Positions 23,746-35,426 of a DNA stretch of 64,000 bases are shown piece by piece. Positions within the stretch are counted from its first letter, which is position 1, and every line of letters begins with the position of its first letter. Under the pieces are notes generated by a model that worked only from the letters and a program-made list of their open reading frames with translations, was not told the DNA's origin and searched no databases. Source of the stretch: Gigaspora margarita (taxonomy: Eukaryota; Glomeromycota; Glomeromycetes; Diversisporales; Gigasporaceae); contig WTPW01000549.1 of assembly GCA_009809945.1 (NCBI GenBank), positions 269,336 to 333,335 on the forward strand, given 5' to 3'. A program made the position numbers and the translations under genes.

Positions 23746-23984
23746 ATTTATGTTGTATGTCAGAATGGAATTATTATATATTTAGAATCTACTTATGTTG
23801 AATCAGAATTCCAAATTTAGTCGAAGTTGTTATAAAATTTAAAAGCAATTTAAGCTGATTCTAAATTTAATATTATTAATAGATGTATAATCAATCAATT
23901 AATTGATGATAAATTACGTATTATGATAAATTATGCAAATTTTCTATAAGTTAAATACTTTTTTATTAAGTTTTTTTATTTTTT

Positions 23985-24130
23985 TATTCATTCTTTTCAA
24001 CTCTTTATTTATTTCATTGATTTGTTCTTTTTAGCTCTTATTTATTTCATTTATTCATTATTTTAAACTCTTATTTATTTTATTTATTCATTATTTCCAA
24101 CTCTTGTTTATTTTATTCATTCCTTCTTTC
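23985..24130 (+). repeat. ~38-bp minisatellite, 4 units
   Basis: Units of TTTATTCATT.TTT.CAACTC followed by TTATTTATTTTATT. It lies directly before the integrase fossil. Confidence 0.55.
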
Positions 24131-25034
24131 CAACTTATACCAATGAACAAACCTCAAGAATCTCCATTTTTATCATATGACACATTTGAAAACTTGCTTG
24201 CCAAGTATCTTGATAGTAAATCATCAAATAGAAGACGTAAAACTTTTATTACATGTGAGAATTTTGACTTCTGTATTAAAGTTTTACAAAACCCTATGGA
24301 TACAACAAATGGAACTGCAACAGACCATTATTGGGCAAAAAAGTCAATTACTTTGCATGATCTTGGAACACCAACAAACTCTATCATAAAGCTCATTAAA
24401 CTTGATTCAAATCTACTTGTATACCCAATATATATAATATTATGCAGTTTACACCAAGAGGCCTTGAAGTATGTCAGTTTATCAAAACTGTGGGAGGCAA
24501 TATATATTGAAAATATTATAGGCTATTATGCTTTTCTTTGAATTAGTAAATATATGATACTAATTTTTATAATAGGTTTCAAAACAGTATTGACATTCCA
24601 CAATCTTTTATAAAGGATTTCATAAAGAATTGCACAACATGTGCAACTCAAAGAAATTTTCCATTTCCAGCCAATAATTTCTAATGCTTTCCTTAATAGG
24701 ATTCAGGTTGATCTAATTTATATGATTAATATTCCTAATGGTGATTATTGTTACATCTGCCATATTCAGGATCATTATACCTAGTACTCTTGGGCTTGTG
24801 CATTGACTAGCAAGCAGGCAATTAAAGTGGCAATTTTTCTTTTTGACATTTTTGTCTGCTTTGGTGCCCAATTATTCTTCAGACTAATAATGGTTGTGAG
24901 TTTACAGCAGAAGTAATCCATGAATTACTTATCATATGGCCTTGTTCATATTATTAATGGGCATCCAAGGCACCCATAGAGCCAAGGGCTTATAAAACAT
25001 GCAAATGATATACTTCAACAAAAAGTATCTAAGA

Positions 25035-25629
25035 GAAGTGCAGTAAATCACATAATTTTTTAGGGGGGAGAGGGGTCCTCATTTGTCACATCCTATATAT
25101 ATATATAGAGTAAAATAGCCAATAATATCGAAGTATTTATTATAATAAATATTCGCAAAAAGTTGCTACATAGTAAAGTCTAAATTTTACTATATCAACT
25201 GATAATTATCGATTAAGTAAACTTGTTATCAAAATACATATACCCTGAAATTTTTATCAAAATTAAAGAATTTTTTATTATTTAACTTTTAATTTTTACA
25301 TTCATCGAATGTATTTTTTTAAAAAATTTTAAAATTTTCATCGAACATAAAAATCAAAAAGTCAAATAATAATAAGTTCTCCAATACTGATAAAAATTTT
25401 AGAATAAGTGAATTTTGATCTTTTGAACAAGTTTACTTAAGCAACTTCAATCAATTCACATTGGTAAATTTTGGCTTTACTATGTAGCGTCTGTTATCGT
25501 ACATGGGGTCAAAAACATTTTTGAATTTTTTTAATATTAAAAAGACAAAATTTGATTGGTCAATAGTCTATCACAGGGGGGAGGGGGTCGGACCTATATA
25601 ATCCCTAATTACGTAATTTACTGCACTTC
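25035..25629. mobile_element. ~595-bp foldback element inserted in the integrase fossil
   Basis: GAAGTGCAGTAAATCACATA at 25035 pairs with sequence ending ACGTAATTTACTGCACTTC at 25629. Inner arms also pair (GTTGCTACATAGTAAAGTCT near 25159 with CTTTACTATGTAGCG near 25476), giving a centre near 25330. It separates two parts of the integrase core that join in order on either side. Non-coding. Confidence 0.65.
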
Positions 25630-25702
25630 CCTAAATGGATAAAAGATACACAAAAGAGAGATTGGGCTTGTGCTATCCATTATACTGTTGTAGGTATTTT
25701 AA

Positions 25703-26170
25703 TTACTTTACAGAAACTATCTAATTTTTTTTCATTGATTTATTATAATCTTAAAGATTATAATAAAATTATCAAAATTATATCTTATAATAATNTTATA
25801 ATACTNCTAATAATCTTATAATAATCTTAAAATAATCTTATAATAATCTTATCTTATAATAATCTTAAAACAATCTTAAAATAATCTTAAAATAATCTTA
25901 CAGTAATCTTAAAATAATCTTAAAATAATCTTATCATCATCTTAAAAAATCTTAGTAAAATCTTAAAAACATCTTAAAACAATCTTAACCAATAATCATA
26001 TAATTATCTTATAATAATTTATAATTATTAAACCATAATAACATTATTATTTTTAGATTTTAAGTCTTAAAATAATCTTTTAATTATAAAAAAAATAAGA
26101 TTAATAACTTTAATATTATCTTAAACTATCTTAAACTCATCTAAAAAAAAGTACTAGTTTCTGTAAAGTA
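25703..26170. mobile_element. ~470-bp element with internal ATAATCTTAAA array
   Basis: TTACTTTACAGAAACTA at the left pairs with TAGTTTCTGTAAAGTA at the right. The interior (25770-26120) is a 10-11 base tandem repeat, ATAATCTTAAA/ATAATCTTAT, with a few ambiguous bases at 25795-25806. It also lies inside the integrase fossil. Confidence 0.65.
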
Positions 26171-26579
26171 AGATTTAATTTTTTAATTAAAGTAATACAT
26201 ATATATTTTTTATTAGATGTTATAAATATACAAACATTGCAATCAACTAAAAAAAGTCCATAAGCATTAGTGTTTGGACAAAATTCTTTACATCATTTTA
26301 TGTTGTTAAAGGAAATTAAAGAATGACATATTAATTCTGAGGATGATTTACCTGAAAATTGGTTTGAATCCTCTGAACTCCAAGATGATTTTGATTGACA
26401 AGAAATCATGAAGTCACTTTTAGGAGCTGCAGCTTTATAGAGGTAAAAAATTTTTATACAATAATTTTATTTATTTATTTACTTATTTATTTATTTACTT
26501 ATTTATTTATTTTTTTATTTATTTTTTTTATCTAAAATGAATAATTTAAGAAACAACAATTACTAGAACTTGTTGATGA

Positions 26580-27460
26580 AGAATTGGAGAATGAGCAAGT
26601 AGATAATGAAAGGATAGATAATAAAAGAGTTTGTGATAAAAGAGTTGATAATGAAAGGGCAGATGATGATAAAAATATGGATAATAAAAGGGTGATGATA
26701 ATGAAAGAGTGGATAATGATGAAAGGGTGGATAGCAATGAAGTGGCAGATGATTATAAAAGAGTAGGAGATGATGAAAAGGTGGACAATGATGAAAGGTG
26801 AATGATGAGAGTTGACAATAAAAGAGTAAATGACAATGAAGATGTGGATATTGAAAGAATGAATTATAGAAGAATAGACAATAAAAGAGTGGATGATGAA
26901 AGGGTTAACAATAAAAAGATAAATACTGTGTCAGAAAATAAGCTACCTTTTTTGGCCAAAAAATTACACAAAAAATTGTGGGGTAGCTTATTTTCGAAAT
27001 ATTGAGTTTTTTAAAAAAATTAAAAAATGTACTAATAAAAAGTTGTTCCAATGATATTAAATTTTAAATGTAGGTGTATTTTGATGCCCTGAACAAGTTT
27101 ATTTAATGGCACTTTTGAGGTTTACTTAATAAAATTTAGAGTTTTATATGTAGCAACTGCTAATAGGTTTTTTAAAATTTTTGAAAAAAATCAGGAGGTA
27201 GCTTATTTTAGGTAGTAGCTTATTTTCTGACATATACAGTAGTAAAAAGGTAGACAACAAAAGGGTGGATGATAGAAGAGTGGATGATGAAAGGATTAAT
27301 AATGACATGAGGATAAATAGTAAAAAGGTAGATAATAAAGGCATGAATGATAAAAGGATAGATGCAAGTGAAGATGCTGATAAGAGAATAGTGCACAAAA
27401 GAGTGGATGAAAGAACAAAGAAAGCAATAAGGGTATGTATTAGCATTATATTATCATAAA
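26580..27460 (+). repeat. 15-bp coding-type repeat (D/N)(N/D)KRV
   Basis: Units of GTGGATAATAAAAGA and variants encode VDNKR, VDDER and similar pentads in short open frames at 26584-26766, 26802-27005 and 27265-27459. The tract is the low-complexity part of the integrase fossil and is split by the 26929-27232 insertion. Confidence 0.6.
26929..27232. mobile_element. ~300-bp MITE inside the pentad repeat
   Basis: TGTCAGAAAATAAGCTACC at 26929 pairs with GGTAGTAGCTTATTTTCTGA CA ending at 27232. An inner GGGTAGCTTATTTTCGAAAT copy lies near 26982. The KRV-type repeat resumes directly after it. Confidence 0.7.
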
Positions 27461-27479
27461 AAAAAATAATAAAATAATA

Positions 27480-27840
27480 ATAATAATAATAATATAATAA
27501 TAAGAGTATTGCTAATCTTAACAGGCTATGAAATTTACAACCCTGTATCTAACCAATCAAAATTGCAGAATTAGCATGATCTGCAAGTTTTTTTGTGTAA
27601 CAAAAACAAAGTATTTTTTATAAAAAAATTAAAAAATCACTTTTAACTTAAAATTTTGTCTATGAAACTACTTTTTTTATACAAAAAAAAATTTTTCTTG
27701 CTAAATTTTACTATAAAGTTTGCTATTTATTATAACCCTAACCCTAACCCTAACTTAAATAGAAAACTTTTTTGAAATTTTTTAAACCAGAATGTGAATT
27801 TCACAGCATGTGAATTGAAGTAATTTTCTAATAATAATAA
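27480..27840. repeat. Interspersed repeat copy with (CCCTAA)3
   Basis: A diverged copy of the core also seen at 5500-5720 (GCTAAATTTTACTATAAAG, a K-rich A tract and CTAACCAATCAAAATT). It ends with AACCCTAACCCTAACCCTAA at 27734-27754. The shorter CACCCTAACCCAAC at 5694 and CAAACCCTAACATAAATC near 57695 occur in the same family, so the telomere-like run is probably part of this repeat. Confidence 0.5.
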
Positions 27841-28810
27841 TAAAATTTTATAAAACAAATAGAATTACTTAAGGAAGATGATCATGAAATTCAACCAACA
27901 AAAAGGCATAAATTGTCTACTACTAATATTTAGTAATTAAGCATCATTTTAATAAATTGAAACTTTAATAATTAATTAACGTTTATTACATTTTGGCTAG
28001 AAGCAATAGAAAAGAGGAAAATTGACAAAACAAAAGATCTTCAGAAGATCAATTTTTATATTATAAGTTTTATAATAGGTCATAATAAAATATAATCTTT
28101 AAAGAGCTATACTGCAAAATTTTATTAATACAACTGCTTTTGTGTTTTAAGTAAAAAATGATCCTGAAATTATTCTAAATTGATTTATACAAACAAAAAA
28201 TTTTTTGAAAATTTGTCGATTTCTCCCTTTTCTACTGCACTTAGCCAATTAATTCTGTTTTTAGTCTTCTTTAGATAAATATTCAGAATCTACTCTTCAA
28301 GACAAGATCAATGTCCAACAAGTATTAGCACATATACTTTATTGAAGTATAGCTTCAAAGTCACTTAAACAATATTACAATAATTTGAAATTGCAGCTCA
28401 ATAAACATAATAAAGATTATTTAATAAATATGATGTTAGAAATTTGGTGCACCTCAAAATTCCTAAAAATAATAGAACTTATAGTGACTGGAAAACACTC
28501 CCTTGCAAGATTCTTGAGGTTTTAGAGAACAATATGTATAGAATTGGATGCAAGTTAGGCATTATCTAAGTTACATATAGTGCGAATGAATTACTTCCTT
28601 TAGGTTCAGTTAAATTTTCAGAATTAGAGAATATTCCTTCAAATTTTATAGGTGTTTTGGAACTATCATGCAATCATCATCACAAGTAGGTAATGTAAAG
28701 TGCAACTGCAAAAATACTTGTAAAAAAAAATACTAAATGCAAAAAATAAATTGCCTTATGGTAGTAGTTGTCACCCTAGTCACCATAAATGTAAAAACAA
28801 CACATAATAT

Positions 28811-29365
28811 TTTAAAGCAATACTTTGCAATATAAAATAAATAAAGCATTATCTTAAAGTTACTTAAATTCTAAAATAACTTATTAATAAATTAATTCAG
28901 AATTTATTTTAATTTGTTTTAAGTTAAATTCGAATTCTTTAATAACTTGAGCATATTAGAAATCTATTTCAATCTATATTTATTCAGAATCAACCTAGAT
29001 GGATTCCAAATCAACATTAATTCTATTTCAATGTACGACATTTATAATGCCAAGAAAGAGCTCAATTCTGATCATATAAATTCTATATAATCAGAGTTGA
29101 GTTCTTTCTCACACCACTCATTTTGAATTATTATTTTTTTTATATTTTATTTTTATTACATAAATAATTATTATAACAAACAATCAGATTCTGGCTAAAT
29201 ATAAGGTTCAGAACTAATAAAAATCACTTGATCACAAATTGTTTAACTCATTAATAATAAAATCACCTGATTATGAATAGTTAACTCATTAATAAAATTA
29301 CCTGATTATGAATTGTAATGCATAATTATTTATCAAAAATTATGGTCACAATATTGGCTAGAGTA
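28811..29365. repeat. Diverged ATCACCTGATTATGAATTG-type repeat, no gene
   Basis: From about 29190 the phrases CAGATTCTGGCTA and AATCACCTGAT.A..AATTGT match those in 23480-23690. The part before 29190 shows nothing recognisable. Confidence 0.4.
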
Positions 29366-29550
29366 GAGCTAATACCTCTATCCGGATATATTTTTTATAT
29401 CCAGATTTATCTGGTTTTATCATAGTATATATCCAGATATAAATTTAAATCTGAATTTATTTATATCCGGATATAAAACCACTATGTCACGTTATATCAC
29501 ATGATATAGTATATATCCGGATATATATATCCGGATAGAGGTGTTAACTC
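29366..29550. mobile_element. MITE with CCTCTATCCGGATATA ends
   Basis: GAGCTAATACCTCTATCCGG pairs with CCGGATAGAGGTGTTAACTC. The interior is built from TATCCGGATATA/TATCCAGATATA phrases. It interrupts a copy of the GGCCAGAGTTAAGG repeat (GGCTAGAGT precedes and follows it). Another TCCGGATA-rich element sits in the locus B intron at 51478-51687. Confidence 0.6.
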
Positions 29551-29555
29551 TAGGC

Positions 29556-29990
29556 TAGAGTTAAGGTTAGAGTTAATGTTAAAGTAAGTGTATTTTAGTA
29601 ATGCAGGTCATTTTTGTGCCATAAGTGCATAATATTGAGTTCATAGCAATTGCCTATAATTTATCCAAACTATACAAAAGTCATTTGATCACAAATTGTA
29701 ATGGATAATATAATTTGCAAAAACTACATGCACAACATTTGTCTTAGCTTATGGGCACAACATTGGCCAGAGTTAATATTAGAGTTAATGATTGGGTTAG
29801 TGTATTTTAGTAATGCTAGTCATTGTAGTATTTGTATCAATTGCCTATAATTTATCCAAACAAAGTTACCTGATCATGAATTGTAACATATAATATAATA
29901 AAAAAATCACCTAATCTGATCAAAAATTGTTTTTTGCACGTAATATAAATTATCCAATTAAATTATAGAATGATAGATAGATTTTTTAAT
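29556..29990 (+). repeat. Further copies of the GGCCAGAGTTAAGG repeat
   Basis: Two units (about 29560-29740 and 29750-29930) share GGCTAGAGTTAAGGTTAGAG, GTGTATTTTAGTAATGC, GCCTATAATTTATCCAAAC and CACAAATTGTAA. Non-coding. Confidence 0.5.
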
Positions 29991-30099
29991 AGTATATTCT
30001 AATTACCAAAAATTATACAAAAATAATTGTGAACTATTAAATTGCAAAAAATTGCAAAAAATTGTAATTAATTGCAATTAATTGCTATTTTTGCTTATA

Positions 30100-31300
30100 C
30101 AGTCAAACCTCCATATAGTCACACCTTCAGGATACGAAAAGTGGTGATTATATAGAGATGTGACTAATATAGAGGAATTCTATATAATCACAATTATAAT
30201 AAAATTGCATATAAAAAAAAAATTGTGACTATAGAAGTTTTAATAAATAAAAATTTTTATTTTTTAAATAATCGATTATAATTGCTATATATAAAAGTTA
30301 AAATCTTACTAAGTAAATTGAAATAATGCTCTAAGTAACATTGTTCAGAAGACAAAATTACATATATTATAAAATTTTGAGATAATTTGAATAACATCTT
30401 ATTATTACACTTTTACAAGTTACGCTTAGGCGAAAAAAATTAAAAAAATTAAAAATTTTTTAGCTTAACAGTAAATCATAAAAGTGTATTAATAAGATTT
30501 TAACTAAATTATCTTAAAATTTCAGTATATATGTAATTTTATATCCTGAACAATATTACTTAGATCATTTTTATCGATTTACTTTAGATAATTTTAACTT
30601 TTATATGTAGCTACGATATACGATTATTTTAAAAATTTTTTTTTAAATTTTTTTAAAATAATCGTATATCGTAGCTACATATAAAAGTTAAAATTATCTA
30701 AACTAAATCGATAAAAATGATCTAAGTAAAGTTATTTAGGATATAAAATTACATATATCCTGAAATTTTGAGATAATTTAGTTAAAATCTTATTAATACA
30801 CTTTTATAATTTACGATTAAGTTAGAAAATTTTTAATTTTTTTAATTTTTTTCGCCTAAACGTAAATTGTAAAAGTGTAATAATAAAATATTATTCAAAT
30901 TATTTGAAAACTTTAGGATATATGTAATTTTATCTTCTGTTCAAGGTTACTTAGAGCATTTTTATCGATTTACTTAGTATAATTTTAACGTTTATATGTT
31001 GAAAAGATAATCGATTATTAAAAAAAACAAATTTAAAAATATTTACTTGTTAAAAAATAATAATTAATAACTTACAAAATATTTATAATAATAAAATAAT
31101 CAATTTAAAATATTATAATAATGATGTGATTATGTAGGGGTAGTTTTATATAGATGGTAAATAAAAAATTGTGATAGTGATTATAATGCAAATGTGCTTA
31201 TATAGAGGTGAAAATTATAGTAAAAAGGTTGGTAAACTTACAAAAGTGATTATATTGGTTTTGTGACTATATAGAGGGTGACTATATGGAGGTTTGACTG
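30100..31300. mobile_element. 1.2-kb pogo/Tc1-like foldback element
   Basis: The ends read CAGTCAAACCTCCATATAGT and its reverse complement, flanked by TA on each side, as expected for pogo/Fot-type DNA transposons. Nearly the whole body is one inverted repeat: the left arm (for example TAATCGATTATAATTGC, GTAACATTGTTCAGA) is mirrored in the right arm, with a central hairpin at about 30602-30688 (TAGCTACGATATACGATTAT). No transposase frame is present, so it is non-autonomous. A short relative sits at 45893-46066. Confidence 0.75.
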
Positions 31301-31499
31301 TACTGTAAATTTTACTATGTTTATTACATATGATATTTAGCTTTAGAATTTAGAATCTTCTTCTATATATATTTTAATACAATTGTATGTAATTATAATT
31401 CAAAAAATTGATCATATACAAATATATTACTACTAATAGTAATCATATACTATATTAGTTTTAGTATATGTAGAAATCTTAATACTTAATTTGGTTAAC

Positions 31500-32640
31500 A
31501 TCTTGGATTGACCAAATTTTGCTGTTCATTTTTAACAGCAGCGGTTGTCCAAAGTATGCAGATCAAGTGACTTTCTCCGGTCTATACAATATTGAAAATA
31601 GATATTTACAGCATTGGATATAGGAGGAATAATATATATATTTATATATTGAGATTCTTCAAGTTTGCACTTCTTTGCAATACATTCTTTCATGATTATG
31701 GGTCCTTCATTAACTATTGATTGTTTACTTTGCTCTACTTCAACTTTTTGCTTTTTATTTAATATTAATATAGCTTCTTGCTTGTGCAAGATTTTGATTA
31801 CAGCCTCTTCAAAAATATAATTGTAAATTATTGATGCACTTTTTTCTAATTGATCTTCTATATCTGGATATTTATCAATTAATAAATCAAAATAAGCACA
31901 AACATCATCTAAATTAATAGATTCATTTTGTAAATTATTAGTTGCTTCTAAAAGCATTTTAATTGATCAATCAATTTGTTAACATCATTAAGATTTAACT
32001 GTTCTACTAATTAAATATCTTGACCAGAAAATCTATTTGTCTGAGTTATATAGAGAATAAGTTCTTTATTTTATTCAACAATTTTTATAACACTCATCCA
32101 ATGGGTTATATTATCTAATACATGCTTTAAAACTGTAACTTTTGCAAGCTTTTCTTGATTTTTATATGTTCACATTATGCATGCAATGGTATAAATTTGG
32201 TTTACAAAAACAATTGAGGAACTAATTTGATTATTAACTGCTAAATTTAGATAATGTGATGCATATCCAACAAGCAGAAGGCCCAAATTATTAACTATTT
32301 TTTTGTTTGTATTACAATTATCACCTGAAAGAAAAACATTATTGACACACTTGTCATATGAATCCAAAATATCTTCAAAAAATATAATATGTGCATTTGC
32401 ACCCTGAGTTGTACAATCTTCAAATGGTGAAAAAGTTAATAAAACTAACTTTCTAGGCTTATAAACTGTTTGATAAATTTCAAATAACCCAACAAAGTGA
32501 ATGACATCACTTGTCCACCCATCAAACATAATTGCAATTTTTTTTGGTAATGTATTTCTTATTCTTTCTCATACAATGTCCACCAAACCATTAATGTATT
32601 TGCTAACTATAGAAGTATCCAATTTTGAAAGATTAGTATA
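31500..32640 (-). pseudogene. hAT-type transposase, broken
   Basis: The minus-strand frame at 32170-32529 (119 codons) reads MFDGWTSDVIHFVGLFEIYQ, later FLSGDNCNTNKKIVNNLGLL and LVGYASHYLNLAV. This matches the hAT superfamily core (DGWTS, GDNCxTN, GCASHxLNLAV). A preceding stretch in another frame gives LPKKIAI. After a gap with a KVTVLKHVLDNITHWMSVIK phrase out of frame near 32080-32140, a second frame at 31532-31957 (141 codons) carries DKYPDIEDQLEKSASIIYNY. The BED finger and the C-terminal dimerisation domain are not visible. The gene is truncated and frameshifted; terminal repeats were not found. Confidence 0.6.
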
Positions 32641-33085
32641 CAAGAAAAATCAGAATTTTCACATGCATTAAAAGGTAATTGGCACTTTATGACAAGGCTT
32701 ACCCAATTAAAAATACTAAGCACACTTGCATTTTAGTTAAACATATTACAGTTTGCTAAGAAAAATTAATATTTCAATATGCTGTTAGTAAATTACTTTA
32801 AAATTTTCATGTTTTGCATTCAAATAATTCATTAAATTCATGTAACCTGATTCTTGTTTTATATAATTTGCTATGATCCAGGAAGGCATAAATTATATCT
32901 TGCTATCATTTGTGTGTTTAAAAAAAGCCTCTATGTAGCACTTGTTCAAAATTGTTGCACTTATTAAAACAAGTTTAAAAATAAAGTATTTTTGAAAAAT
33001 GTGTTCTGAAAATTACTGTTGCAAATAATTAAAAAACAAATTTACTAAAATGCATCTATGGTGTTGAATACTATGTTATACAAAA
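32641..33085. other. No recognisable gene
   Basis: AT-rich; may include decayed 5' sequence of the hAT gene. Nothing else recognised. Confidence 0.4.
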
Positions 33086-33089
33086 CTAT

Positions 33090-33330
33090 TAGAATAGCTA
33101 ATCAAAATTTAAGATCAGGTATAACATAAAATTTTATTTTTTGTTTATTTTTTAAAAAAACATTTATAAAACCACCTTTGGGGCTCTAATAAAAAAAATT
33201 CCTTGCTAAATTTTGTATATACTAATGCCCTGATAAAATCCTAGGCCTCACCCTAATTCTAAAGTAATTAATATTTATTTTTTGTTTTATAAAAATTTAT
33301 TTTTGTTTTTGTTACACAGATTTGCCAATC
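33090..33330. repeat. Interspersed repeat copy
   Basis: It shares AATCAAAATTTAAGATCAGGT TTAAC-like start, AAACCACCTTTGGGGCTCTA, AAATTCCTTGCTAAATTTT and CACCCTAATTCTAA with the copies at 5490-5840 and 57300-57480 (motifs given in part). Confidence 0.55.
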
Positions 33331-33428
33331 TAATTTACCTATAGTATAAAGCACTATAGGTGAGTTTTATAATAATTGTTAAAAAAATCATTTTAATGAT
33401 TCTTTATATAATTACATATGGTGCAAGG

Positions 33429-33822
33429 CATCTATACTTGACAATTATGTAATGTGTTTCAATTTTTTAAATGGCAATAACTTCTTATCTAAGGGTTTTA
33501 AAAGAATCTGACCAGTAACTTTATAAAGCTATATCAGCTCTACATATATACCAAATATCTTTTCAAAATCTCATCACTATAAGAAGTTTTAGCATTTTGA
33601 AAATTGTAATTATATATATAAATTTATAAATTTCCATATAAAATATCAATTTCAAAATGCTAATACTTCTTATAGTAATAAGATTTTGAAAAAATATTTG
33701 ACATATATGTAGAGCTAATATAGCTTTATAAAGTTACTGGTCAGATTTTTTTAAAACCCTTAGATAAGAAGTTATAGCCATTTGAAAAATTGAAACATGT
33801 CATGTAATTGTTGAGTATAGAT
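33429..33822. mobile_element. Near-complete foldback, ~394 bp
   Basis: The left arm (ATCTATACTTGACAATTATG, TAACTTCTTATCTAAGGGTT, AGTAACTTTATAAAGCTATA) is mirrored by the right arm (...TATAGCTTTATAAAGTTACT, AACCCTTAGATAAGAAGTTA...). The arms meet near 33627 in an AT-rich loop. Arm identity is high by eye over about 190 bases. No coding capacity; transcripts would fold into a long hairpin. Confidence 0.7.
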
Positions 33823-34679
33823 ATGATATGCATCAGATTGATTCTTGCATTAGAAAAATCTGGCCTAAATTAGATTAGAGTTAAGGTAAAATTATAGTAA
33901 AGTTAGTTTAGGCAGTTGTTACTAATTATTTAATGCTGGTCAAATGATAGTCATCTGACATGCATCAGATTCAATCTGACACAAGTTTCAATTTGATACA
34001 TAATATATATAAGTTTATTTTATCATATGTACAATTTTTAATATCAAGGTTGGCAAATATCAATACGCTAAACATATGTCTTATTATTACATACTGTACA
34101 TATTTTTACAATTATAGCAATAATTGCAATTAATTGATTAATTGTGGCTATATTACCAATCAATTAATTGAGTTCAAAATAATTGCAATTAATTGCCTAA
34201 CAATCAATTATTCAGTAGACCTGACTATGTTTGATTCATATTGTGGACCAAATACTAATTTTATAAAGGGATTGGCAGATTGGTGGGTAGTTATTAAAGT
34301 CAGAGTGTAGTTCATCAGGGAGACTACAAAGGCAGCCAAATATATAGGTTTAATACTGCTAAGACTTGGTATAGAGGTTATGTTGTTATCCTATATCTAC
34401 TTCTTTAAAGATAGTAAGTAACTAGAGCAGCAATAGACTGTAAACACTCACAAGTTACTGTAATTTATCTAAGTCAGAAGGGCATTTTACAAAACTTAAC
34501 AAAGAAGATTTAAAGCAATTTGCAATTACAACTGTTTAATTTAGGTTTTAAATAATTGTAGTTTATTAATGAAAGAGTATAAAGACTCAATATTGAACTT
34601 GGGGTCTACATCAGCTGCTTTTATACATTTTGTTTTTACACAAGCTTAACAAGCTATCTGCTAATAAAATGTATATGGA
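33823..34679. other. No recognisable gene
   Basis: Contains an AATTGCAATTAATTG-rich stretch near 34110-34200, similar to 30050-30080. Otherwise nothing recognised. Confidence 0.4.
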
Positions 34680-34907
34680 TACCTCCCTCTTCAGACAAGG
34701 AAACCTATAGTATTAGTGCTACAAGCCAGATTCACCACTACCATAGTACTGTTACATGATCATCACAACCTCTTTAACTAATTCAGTAACTTCAGTTATT
34801 CCAAATCGGGTTCTAACACAAATTTGATTTTACCACTAGGTAGATTCGAACTGGAACCTTTTGAATTGTGATCTTGGAGCTTAACTACTAAGTTACTATC
34901 CCTAAGG
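34680..34907 (-). repeat. tRNA-derived SINE-like relic
   Basis: On the minus strand, GGGATAGTAACTTAGTAGTT AAGC near 34902 resembles a tRNA start with an A box, and GGTTCCAGTTCGAATCTACC near 34865 resembles a B box. The acceptor and T stems do not pair well, so a working tRNA is unlikely. The downstream body (to about 34680) is of unknown origin. No A-rich tail was verified. Confidence 0.4.
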
Positions 34908-35426
34908 TTTATTACTTATTAAAATATTATTATATATAATAATATTTATTACATAAAATAATTGTAATTGCATTTACTACTTTTTGTAATAAATAATTAT
35001 TACATTATTACATCTTGAGTTTGAATTATGGCACCAATAATTAAATTTACAATAAATATTACTTTGTTTACTATGTTTCAATTAAAAAAAAAAGTCTAAA
35101 TGTTTATAGTACCAGAAGTCTTAATTCATTTTGAAATTTAATGTAAAAAAAATTCTGAATTGCAAATTTTGACTAAGTTTAATTAGAATATATAATAAAA
35201 GAACGGTAAACCAGTTAATTAAATGTAAGTCAGTTATAGGCTTAATTACTAACACAATTATTACAAATTATCAAGTTCTACTCAATGTATCTAAAATTTG
35301 TGTATATACATTATATCATAATGTATAAAAACTACAATTTTAAGATAATTTTAATTGATTGCAATTATATATACGCATAACAAAATTAGTTGCAATTAAT
35401 TTTTCGGTAGGCTTGCGTATTAGTAA
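34908..35426. other. No recognisable gene
   Basis: AT-rich with TAATAAT-type simple sequence at 34920-35010. Nothing recognised. Confidence 0.45.

Larger units (their letters stand above)
24104..28810 (+). pseudogene. Fossil KRBA2/Ginger-type integrase element
   Basis: The parts, in order, are: an N-terminal region with MNKPQESPFLSYDTF (24134 on); a zinc-binding integrase N-terminus (IKNCTTCATQ) near 24620-24660; DDE core relics at about 24690-25010 (NGCEFTAEVI, then NGHPRHP.SQGL); a continuation after an insertion (KWIKDTQKRDWACAIHYT, near 25635); a D/N-K-R-V repeat tract at 26580-27440; and a C-terminal block with KIPKNNRTYSDWKTLPCKIL near 28460 and a Cys-rich tail near 28700. It resembles KRBA2-type integrases, which are common in glomeromycete genomes; a Gypsy-like origin is possible. 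It is old and broken in many places, with at least three MITE-like insertions. Confidence 0.6.

Noticed and set aside
34830-34907. A functional tRNA gene
   Set aside because: A- and B-box-like words are present, but acceptor and T stems do not pair; treated as a SINE-like relic.
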